Shown: positions 38,853 through 46,695 of the stretch, piece after piece
Layout of the letters: each line of letters starts with the position of its first letter
How positions within the stretch are numbered: the first letter of the stretch is position 1
Source of the DNA: an uncultured Pelagibacteraceae bacterium
Lineage (GTDB): Bacteria > Pseudomonadota > Alphaproteobacteria > Pelagibacterales > Pelagibacteraceae
DNA: 64,000 bases
Direction: 5' to 3'
Assembly (NCBI GenBank): GCA_902528135.1
Contig: CABZRS010000001.1
Location: 62,001 to 126,000 of the forward strand
The notes under the pieces: generated by a model
The model's database searches: none
What the model saw: only the letters and a program-made list of their open reading frames with translations
What the model was told of the DNA's origin: nothing
Made by a program: the position numbers and the translations under genes

Positions 38853-40394
38853 ATGAAGATGAAGACAATAAAAACTTGCGTAACTGCTCTTATATCAGCT
38901 TTGTTGGTATTTAGTCCTGTTGCGTATGCTGATAAGTGGAGTGATCAATTTCCACATATCAAAACCACTGGGGATATTCCTGGTGAGTGTTCTTACGAGT
39001 CAATGTCAAAAAAAGACTACTCTGGTAAAACACTAAAAATAAACACGCATGCTGTGCCAGTTATGGGTGAGCCAACAGCTCTTCATGCTGAACAGTTTGC
39101 TAAATTAACTGGAGCAAAAGTTGATGTAACTCATACACCAGCTGGAGACCTATATGCAAAAGCTATGGTTCCTTTCCAAGCAGGTCAAGCTCCTTACGAT
39201 ATAGTATTTGGATTTTCTAATTTCATTAATGATTGGAGAAGATACCTAGAGCCAGTGCCAAAAAAATATGTTGAGATGAAACAAATGCAAGACGTTACTC
39301 CATCTCATATTGGTGTAGCTTCTTGGGATGGTGTTATGTATCAGTTTCCAGTTGATGGAGATAGACATTATCTTAAATATAGAAAAGATGTCATTGATAA
39401 TCCTGAATATCAAAAAAAATATAAAGCCGATACTGGTAAAGAGTTAAGAGTTCCACAAACTTGGAAAGAGTATGGAGAAATGGCTGCATACTTTAATGAT
39501 TGGGACTGGGATGGTGATGGTGAGAAAGAATATGGATCAGCAGAGGTTATGAAAAAAGATGACCTTATGTATGCTGCTTTCTATTCTAGATCAGCTGCTT
39601 ATTCTAAAAATCCAAAAACACCAGGTGGTTTTTTCTTTGATTTAGATACAATGACTCCACTTATTAATAATCCGGGTTTTGTAGAAGCTCTAACTGACTG
39701 GGTTGCAGCTACTAAATACGTTCCACCAGGAGGAATTAACTTCGGTTTAGGTGATGAAATTGGATCATTTGGTGGTGGACAAACTTTATTTAGTTTTTCA
39801 TGGGATGACGCATTTGTTGCAGCTATGCAACCAGACAGTCCAATTAACAATAAAGTTGGTGCTGCACAACTACCAGGTGCTATGAAAGTTTGGAATAGAA
39901 AATCTAATTCTTGGGATGAAGGTTTTAACCAAGCTCCTTTCTTCGTATGGGGATGGGCAGTTGGAGTTGCTAAGAAAAGTAAAGAGAAAGAAATGGCATT
40001 TGACTATTTGTGTTTCTTTGCTAACGAAGCAAATCACCAAGCTGATATAGGAATTGGTAGATTTGGAGTAAATCCATTTAGAAATGATGACTTTAAAGCT
40101 GAAGTTTGGACACAAATCGGTTGGGACAAAGATATTGCAGAGTCTTATGTAGATACTCTTGCAAAAATGGAAGAAAGTAAAAATAGAGTTTTTCCATTAA
40201 GAGTTCCAGGTACATTTGAGTTTAACGCTGCACTAGCAACTGCTGCAGCAAAAGCTTTAGCCGGACAATTATCACCACAAGCTGCTCTAGATGAAGCTGC
40301 TAAACAGTGGAATGATATACTTAATAGAGTAGGAAAAGATAATGTAAGAAAAGCTTACTCCGTTGGTGTATCAATGGAAGATAATAAGCTTTAA
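38853..40394 (+). CDS. ABC transporter extracellular solute-binding protein (family 1)
   Basis: Signal peptide; HAVPVMGEPTALHAEQFAKLTGAKVDVTHTPAGDLYAKAMVPFQAG; followed by two permeases and two ATPases. Confidence 0.9.
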   Translation: MKMKTIKTCVTALISALLVFSPVAYADKWSDQFPHIKTTGDIPGECSYESMSKKDYSGKTLKINTHAVPVMGEPTALHAEQFAKLTGAKVDVTHTPAGDLYAKAMVPFQAGQAPYDIVFGFSNFINDWRRYLEPVPKKYVEMKQMQDVTPSHIGVASWDGVMYQFPVDGDRHYLKYRKDVIDNPEYQKKYKADTGKELRVPQTWKEYGEMAAYFNDWDWDGDGEKEYGSAEVMKKDDLMYAAFYSRSAAYSKNPKTPGGFFFDLDTMTPLINNPGFVEALTDWVAATKYVPPGGINFGLGDEIGSFGGGQTLFSFSWDDAFVAAMQPDSPINNKVGAAQLPGAMKVWNRKSNSWDEGFNQAPFFVWGWAVGVAKKSKEKEMAFDYLCFFANEANHQADIGIGRFGVNPFRNDDFKAEVWTQIGWDKDIAESYVDTLAKMEESKNRVFPLRVPGTFEFNAALATAAAKALAGQLSPQAALDEAAKQWNDILNRVGKDNVRKAYSVGVSMEDNKL

Positions 40395-40403
40395 AAATAC
40401 TTA

Positions 40404-40430
40404 TTGTGGCCGTCAACTCGACGGCCACAA
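40404..40430 (+). other. Intercistronic hairpin after the binding-protein gene (ttgtggccgtc-aactc-gacggccacaa)
   Basis: 11 bp perfect stem, 5 nt loop, no following U-tract. Confidence 0.85.
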
Positions 40431-40457
40431 ATTTAATAAATCCAAAAAATTATATTT

Positions 40458-41324
40458 ATGAATTTTAAGCACAAGTTTGTTTTTTTATTTCCAGGTTTAT
40501 TTGTGCTAATAGGAATACTTATATTTCCTATCATTTTTACAATAAGATTAAGTTTATCAGGATGGAACAGTTATACGCCTGAGATGAATTTTATTGGAAT
40601 TACAAACTATATAAGACTGTTTACAGATGATCCAAGATTTTGGGAGTCATTTTTCAGATTAAGTTTTTTATCAGTAACAACAGTTATACTTCAATATGTA
40701 ATAGGTTTTGCATTAGCACTTATGGTTTGGAGAGAAATAAAATTTAAAAGGTTTTTTAGAGTAATTTTCTTAATTCCAATGATGACTACGCCAGTTATTA
40801 TGACAGTAATTTGGAGAACTTTTTTCCATGAGTCTCTTGGGCCAGTAAATGACCTTTTAGGAAATATAGGGGTTAAACCTATTTTATGGCTCAGCGATCC
40901 AGTTATAGCTAAGTTTACTGTAATTATCGTTGAAGTATGGCAATGGACGCCATTTATGTTTTTATTACTACTTGCTGGTCTTTTATCTCTTCCTAAGGAA
41001 CCTTTCTTAGCCGCTGCAATTGATGGAGCAAGTCCTTATAGAAAGTTTGTTTATGTTACATTTCCATTAATGGCTCCTATTTCAATTGGTGCAATTATCA
41101 TAAGATTAATTGAGGCCTCAAAAATAATGGATACTGTTTTTGTTCTGACATCTGGAGGACCTGGAACTGCAACTGAAACCTCAAGTTTTTATATTTATAT
41201 TAAAGGATTAAGAGAATTTCAAATGGGTTATGCTGCAACACTTTCATTTACCTATCTGGTTATAATGATCATAAGTTTAACCATCATAGCAAAAGTTTTA
41301 ACAAAATTAATGATTAAGGAATAA
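40458..41324 (+). CDS. ABC transporter permease (MalF-type)
   Basis: FLFPGLFVLIGILIFPIIFTIRLSLSGW; EAA loop AAAIDGASPYRKFVYVTFPLMAP. Confidence 0.92.
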   Translation: MNFKHKFVFLFPGLFVLIGILIFPIIFTIRLSLSGWNSYTPEMNFIGITNYIRLFTDDPRFWESFFRLSFLSVTTVILQYVIGFALALMVWREIKFKRFFRVIFLIPMMTTPVIMTVIWRTFFHESLGPVNDLLGNIGVKPILWLSDPVIAKFTVIIVEVWQWTPFMFLLLLAGLLSLPKEPFLAAAIDGASPYRKFVYVTFPLMAPISIGAIIIRLIEASKIMDTVFVLTSGGPGTATETSSFYIYIKGLREFQMGYAATLSFTYLVIMIISLTIIAKVLTKLMIKE

Positions 41325-42172
41325 TGGAAAAGCTCTATACATTTTTAAAATATACCTTTATCACTCTTTGGACAGTTTTTATTGTTGCCCCTTTTCTCTG
41401 GGCTGTTTCTACATCATTTAAAGATTTTCAATCAGTAAATAGTAAAGTTACTTATATTCCTTGGTTAGATTTTGAACCAACACTAGAGGGATGGCGTGTA
41501 TTAGTTAAATCACCTGCAAGAGGCGGGGTCGATATTGTCGAACCATACTTCAATAGTATTTTTGTAACTTGCACTGCAAGTTTAGTTAGTATTGTTTTGG
41601 GGACTTTGGCTGCTTATGCTTTATCAAGGTTTACTTTTAAAGCAGGCTTTGTAAGAAATAATGACATTACTTTCTTTTTTATATCTCAAAGAATTATGCC
41701 ACCGATTGTTTTATCAATACCTTTCTTTATATTTTTAAGTACGATTGGATTATTAGACAGCCTACTTGGCTTAGTGGTAGTTTATATTGTATTATTAATG
41801 CCAATTGCAGTTTGGATAATGGTCGACTTTTTTAATAGAGTGCCAAAAGAATTAGATGAAACTGCATTGATCGATGGATGTAATCCTTATCAAGCATTTT
41901 ACAAAGTTGTGCTACCAAATTCTATACCAGGATTAATTGTAGCTGGAATGTTTTGTATAATATTTGGTTGGATAGATTTTTTCTTTGCTTTTATTTTAAC
42001 TTTTACCGAAGTACAGTTGCTACCAGTAAAAGTTGTAGCATTAAACTCATCAATTACTCCATGGTGGAGTTTGTCAGCCTCTGCATTAATTTCAGTTGCA
42101 CCGTTAATTATTGTAGCGTTTGTAGTTGAACGATATTTATCCAAAGGAAATTTATCTGGAGCATTGAAATAA
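41324..42172 (+). CDS. ABC transporter permease (MalG-type)
   Basis: LWAVSTSFKDFQSV; EAA loop ETALIDGCNPYQAFYKVVLPNSIPGLIV. Confidence 0.92.
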   Translation: MEKLYTFLKYTFITLWTVFIVAPFLWAVSTSFKDFQSVNSKVTYIPWLDFEPTLEGWRVLVKSPARGGVDIVEPYFNSIFVTCTASLVSIVLGTLAAYALSRFTFKAGFVRNNDITFFFISQRIMPPIVLSIPFFIFLSTIGLLDSLLGLVVVYIVLLMPIAVWIMVDFFNRVPKELDETALIDGCNPYQAFYKVVLPNSIPGLIVAGMFCIIFGWIDFFFAFILTFTEVQLLPVKVVALNSSITPWWSLSASALISVAPLIIVAFVVERYLSKGNLSGALK

Positions 42173-43251
42173 TGAATTTAATTGGAGAACATATAACTTA
42201 CAAACCAGATGACCAATTTCATTTAAATAATGTATCTTTTAATTTTAAAAAAGGAAATCTATACACAATTTTAGGAAGAACTTTGTCTGGAAAAACCACA
42301 TTTCTAAAAACAATTGCTGGTTTGCTAAATCCTGATAGTGGAAATTTATCTTTTGAGGAAAAAGATTTTAGCAAAATTCCAGTCTGGGAAAGAAATGTGG
42401 CCATGGTTTATCAACAATTTATTAATTATCCTCACCTTAACGTTTATGAGAACATTATTTTCCCGCTTAAACAAAGAAAACTAAGCCAAGATAAAATTAA
42501 GACCGATGTTGAAGAAGCCCTTAAGACTGTAGGGTTAATTGGTTTTGAAAATAGAAAAATTCAAGAATTATCAGGAGGTCAGCAACAAAGAGTAGCTCTT
42601 GCTAGATCTTTAGCTAAGAAAGCTAAGATATTACTTCTAGACGAACCATTAGTAAATCTTGATTATAAGCTTAGAGAACAATTAAGAGAAGAATTTAAAA
42701 AAATTTTCTCTGAAGGTATGTCACAAGAAACGATTTTAATTTATTCAACAACAGATCCACAAGAAGTGATGGAGTTAAATGGAGAAGTAATTGTTCTTGA
42801 TGAGGGAAAAGTTTTACAAAAAGGACCTGCAAAAGAAATTTTTGAAAACCCATTAAATTTGAAAGTTGCAGAGATTTCAAATGACCCTCCAATGAACATT
42901 TTAAAAGGACTAAAAAATTTAGACAATTTAAATTTTGAAAATATTTCTATTAAATCTCCTAAACATTTCAAACACCTTGAAAATCAAAACTACAATTTTG
43001 GAATTAGAGCGTCAGAAATAAAATTAGATGAAAATGGTGAAGAATTTGAAATTGAACTTGCAGAAATTAGTGGATCTGAAACTTTACTTCATTTAAAAAA
43101 AGGTAATTCAAAATTGATTGCATTAATTGAAGAAGTAATGAATTTTAAGATTCATCAAAAAGTTAAAATAATTTTTAATTCAAATAAATTTTATGCATTT
43201 AATCAGAGTGGAGAGTTAGTATCTTCACCATATGGAATAAACAATGGCTAA
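42172..43251 (+). CDS. ABC transporter ATPase 1 (intact LSGGQ, altered H-loop)
   Basis: GRTLSGKTT, LSGGQQQRVALARSL, ILLLDEPLVNLD, IYSTTDPQEVM. Confidence 0.92.
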   Translation: MNLIGEHITYKPDDQFHLNNVSFNFKKGNLYTILGRTLSGKTTFLKTIAGLLNPDSGNLSFEEKDFSKIPVWERNVAMVYQQFINYPHLNVYENIIFPLKQRKLSQDKIKTDVEEALKTVGLIGFENRKIQELSGGQQQRVALARSLAKKAKILLLDEPLVNLDYKLREQLREEFKKIFSEGMSQETILIYSTTDPQEVMELNGEVIVLDEGKVLQKGPAKEIFENPLNLKVAEISNDPPMNILKGLKNLDNLNFENISIKSPKHFKHLENQNYNFGIRASEIKLDENGEEFEIELAEISGSETLLHLKKGNSKLIALIEEVMNFKIHQKVKIIFNSNKFYAFNQSGELVSSPYGINNG

Positions 43252-44317
43252 AATAGATTTATCAAATATTTCTCATTCATATAATCCTAATGATGCAAAT
43301 CCAACGTATGCATTAAATCCATTTTCAATGACTTGGGAAAATGGCAAAAGATATGCAATTTTAGGACCATCAGGCTGTGGTAAGACAACTATGCTAAATA
43401 TTGTTTCAGGTTTAGTTAAACCATCTAAAGGGAATATTTTATTTGATGAAAAAGATGTAACAAATCTTATTACTGAAGAAAGAAATATAGCACAAGTTTT
43501 TCAGTTCCCAGTTATTTATAGTACAATGACTGTTTATGATAACCTAGCCTTTCCCTTAAAGTGTAGGAACTTTTCCAAAGAAAAAATTGATGAAAGAGTA
43601 AAATCAGTTTCAGATACTTTAAGACTTTCATCTTTTTTAAATTTACCAGCCAGAAAACTTACTGCAGATCAAAAACAACTCATTTCACTTGGAAGAGGAT
43701 TGGTAAGAGAAGATGTTGCAGGTGTATTAATGGACGAACCATTAACTGTAATTGATCCGGATTTAAAATTTAGACTTAGGAGAAACCTAAAAGAAATTAA
43801 TGATCAATATAAAACGACTCTAGTCTACGTAACCCATGATCAAAATGAAGCTATGACGTTTGCTGATAATATTATTGTTATGGATCAGGGAGAAATAGTC
43901 CAAGTTGGACTTCCAAAAGATCTTTTTGAAAGACCCAAAACAACATTTGTCGGTTACTTTATTGGATCTCCAGCCATGAATATTTTTGAAAGTCAGGTCT
44001 CTTCTGAATATTCTGTAAAAATTAATAATATTGAAATTAAAACAAACTCGAACCTCACGAAATTAAAAGATAAAAACGTAAAACTTGGGATTAGGTCAGA
44101 ATTCATAAATGTTGTAGAAAAAGAGGGTGAAAATACAATTAAAGCTTCACTTACTAGAGTTGAAGATTTTGGAAATTTCAAATTATTGACGGCAAATATG
44201 GATAATTTTGTAATCAAATCTAAAGTGGATAGAGAATTGCCAATTTCAATTGGAGATATCAATCTTTATATACCCCCTGAAAAATGTTGTGTGTATGAGA
44301 ACGAAAAGTTAATTTAA
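43244..44317 (+). CDS. ABC transporter ATPase 2 (altered signature, intact H-loop)
   Basis: GPSGCGKTT, LTADQKQLISLGRGL, VLMDEPLTVIDP, VYVTHDQNEAM. Confidence 0.92.
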   Translation: MAKIDLSNISHSYNPNDANPTYALNPFSMTWENGKRYAILGPSGCGKTTMLNIVSGLVKPSKGNILFDEKDVTNLITEERNIAQVFQFPVIYSTMTVYDNLAFPLKCRNFSKEKIDERVKSVSDTLRLSSFLNLPARKLTADQKQLISLGRGLVREDVAGVLMDEPLTVIDPDLKFRLRRNLKEINDQYKTTLVYVTHDQNEAMTFADNIIVMDQGEIVQVGLPKDLFERPKTTFVGYFIGSPAMNIFESQVSSEYSVKINNIEIKTNSNLTKLKDKNVKLGIRSEFINVVEKEGENTIKASLTRVEDFGNFKLLTANMDNFVIKSKVDRELPISIGDINLYIPPEKCCVYENEKLI

Positions 44318-44338
44318 TACAATCTTGGATTGTATTTT
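44316..44338 (+). terminator. Hairpin aatacaatc-ttg-gattgtatt then TTCC, overlapping the ATPase 2 stop
   Basis: 9 bp stem, 3 nt loop, short T run. Confidence 0.5.
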
Positions 44339-44422
44339 CCAAAATGTCTTAATTTTTAAAATGACTCTAAGTTACAATTATGTTTAATTGTCATTAGTTA
44401 ATTAACTATAGAGGAGAAATAA

Positions 44423-45556
44423 ATGATTAAAGACAAAAAATCTTTGAAGGTAAAAAAATCACCTTCAAGACGTAAGTTCTTTAAAGCTGCTGCTGCAACG
44501 GGTGTTGCTGCTGTTGCTGCATCATCTTTAGCTGCTCCAGCTGTTGCTGCTGAAAGAATAGAAGCATCAATGGTTGCTACTTGGGGAAGAGATTTTCCAG
44601 GTCTAGGAACAGGAGCACAAAGATTTGCACAAAGAATAACAGACATGAGTGACGGTAGAATACAAGTTACTTACTATGCTGCTAACGAAAGAGTTAAAGC
44701 TTTTGACTCATTTGATGAAGTAGCATCAGGTAACTCTCAAATGTATCATGCCGCTGACTATTACTGGGTAAAGAAAAATCCTGCTTGGGGTTACTTTACT
44801 GCAGTACCTTTTGGTTTCACTTACACTGAAATGAATGCTTGGATCAGATTTGCTGGTGGTCAAGAGTTATGGGACGAACTAGCAGATGGTTTTGGTCTTA
44901 AAAACTTCATGTGTGGTGATACAGGAGTTCAAATGGGTGGATGGTTTAACAAAAAAATCAGAAGTCCAAATGACTTTAAAGGTTTAAAAATGCGTATGCC
45001 TGGTTTAGGTGGACAAGTAATTGGTAAACTTGGAGGTTCTCCAGTTTCACTACCTGGTGGACAGATTTATGAAAACTTAGTTTCTGGTGCAATCGATGCA
45101 ACAGAGTGGGTTGGTCCATGGAATGACGAAGCTATGAAATTCCAAGAAGCTGCTAAATACTACTACTATCCTGGTATGCACGAGCCTGGATCAATGTTAG
45201 CATGTGGAACTAATAAGTCTTGGTTCACAAGCTTATCTAAAGCTGACCAATTATTAATCGAAGCTGCTGCAGCAATGGAAAATGACGTTATGATGTCTGA
45301 GTACAATGCTAAAAATGGTGCAGCACTTGCAAGATTGATTAATGATCATGGTGTTAAACTAGAGAAGTTTAGCGACAAGGTTTATGACGGTTTTGGAAAA
45401 GCAGCAGAGGAAGTCTTTGAGGAGACAAGAGCGAGTAGTGGTCTTGCTGAAAGAATCCATACAAGTTTCTTAAAAGCTAGAAAAGAAATTGGTGCTTGGA
45501 CAAACCTATCAGACTCACCTTACATTCAGCAAAGAAACAGAGTGCTAGGAATGTAA
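44423..45556 (+). CDS. TRAP transporter substrate-binding protein DctP (TakP-like), twin-Arg signal
   Basis: SRRKFFKAAAATGVAAVAASSLAAPAVA; ATWGRDFPGLGTGAQRFAQRITDMSDGRIQVTYYAANE, KGLKMRMPGLGGQVIGKLGGSPVSLPGGQIYENLVSGAIDATEWVGPWND. Confidence 0.92.
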   Translation: MIKDKKSLKVKKSPSRRKFFKAAAATGVAAVAASSLAAPAVAAERIEASMVATWGRDFPGLGTGAQRFAQRITDMSDGRIQVTYYAANERVKAFDSFDEVASGNSQMYHAADYYWVKKNPAWGYFTAVPFGFTYTEMNAWIRFAGGQELWDELADGFGLKNFMCGDTGVQMGGWFNKKIRSPNDFKGLKMRMPGLGGQVIGKLGGSPVSLPGGQIYENLVSGAIDATEWVGPWNDEAMKFQEAAKYYYYPGMHEPGSMLACGTNKSWFTSLSKADQLLIEAAAAMENDVMMSEYNAKNGAALARLINDHGVKLEKFSDKVYDGFGKAAEEVFEETRASSGLAERIHTSFLKARKEIGAWTNLSDSPYIQQRNRVLGM

Positions 45557-45576
45557 TTACGTTTTTTATGTAATTG

Positions 45577-45606
45577 AAAGGGCCCTTAATTGGGCCCTTT
45601 TTTTTA
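45577..45606 (+). terminator. Rho-independent terminator/attenuator between dctP and dctQ
   Basis: aaagggccc-ttaatt-gggccctttttttt: 9 bp stem, 6 nt loop, T-tract. Confidence 0.9.
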
Positions 45607-45645
45607 TGTTTAATAAAAGTTAAAATTTAGTATTTAGAATAACTA

Positions 45646-46695
45646 ATGGACGCCAAAAGTAAAAGTATTCATCTTTATTTAAGAATTATAAGCTATTCAG
45701 TGATAGCTTTTACATTAGCTTTTTTATTAAACAACCTTCTTACTGTTTGGGCAGAATGGCCTGGTGTAAGAAAAATTTTCTCTCACTACGAATTGTTTGG
45801 TCATAAACAAAAATCATTACAGGGATCAGACTTAAATCTTGGTTATATGCAAATTGGATTATATCTGATTTGTATAGGACTTCTGATTTTTTACGTATTT
45901 AAAACATATTCCCAAACTTTAGAAACAGACTCAGAAATATTATCAAAATTTTCAGCTTACATAGTGAGGTCATCTTTTTGGGCCGTATTCTTAGTTGGTT
46001 TGGCTGATTTTATTATATCTTTTATGGTTGTTGAAAGATTATGGGAAACAATATTTAGTCCAGAAGTTAAAGCCTTTATGGTCAAAGCTCCTGAAAGGAT
46101 AACATTTATACACTTTCCAATTATAGCAGTTTCGTTCATTATTGGTTACTTTACTAAATCTGTCGGTTTTATCTGGCTAGCAGTTTTAGTTGTCTTAAGT
46201 GAATTTTTTATAGTTTTATCAAGATTTATATTTTCATACGAACAAGCTTTTCAAGGAGATCTTGTAAGGTTTTGGTACGCAGCATTATATTTATTTGCAA
46301 GTGCTTACGCATTAATACACGAAGGTCATGTTAGAGTTGATGTTTTATACTCTAATTTTAGTGAAAGGAAAAAAGCATGGACTAATGCAATTGGTTCTGC
46401 AGTACTTGGGGTACCACTTTGTTTAATTGTTATTTTTTTAGGGTTAAATGGAAAAGCAAGTATTATTAATGGACCAGTGGTTGCTTTTGAAGTAACACAG
46501 CAGGGTTCTAATGGATTATATTTACTTTATTTAATGGCAGTGTATCTAGCAGTATTCGCTATTACGATGTTGTTACAGTTTACAAGTTTTTTTATGAGTA
46601 GCAGTTACAAGCTTCTGTTGAATGAGAATGAGTCGAAAATTTCAAATGTGAATAATACAAACGAAGTTAATGTAGAAAACATGGAAAGCCAATAG
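45646..46695 (+). CDS. TRAP transporter small permease (DctQ)
   Basis: Membrane protein with C-terminal RFWYAALYLFASAYALIHEGHVRVDVLYSNFSERKKAWTNAIGS typical of DctQ. Confidence 0.87.
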   Translation: MDAKSKSIHLYLRIISYSVIAFTLAFLLNNLLTVWAEWPGVRKIFSHYELFGHKQKSLQGSDLNLGYMQIGLYLICIGLLIFYVFKTYSQTLETDSEILSKFSAYIVRSSFWAVFLVGLADFIISFMVVERLWETIFSPEVKAFMVKAPERITFIHFPIIAVSFIIGYFTKSVGFIWLAVLVVLSEFFIVLSRFIFSYEQAFQGDLVRFWYAALYLFASAYALIHEGHVRVDVLYSNFSERKKAWTNAIGSAVLGVPLCLIVIFLGLNGKASIINGPVVAFEVTQQGSNGLYLLYLMAVYLAVFAITMLLQFTSFFMSSSYKLLLNENESKISNVNNTNEVNVENMESQ

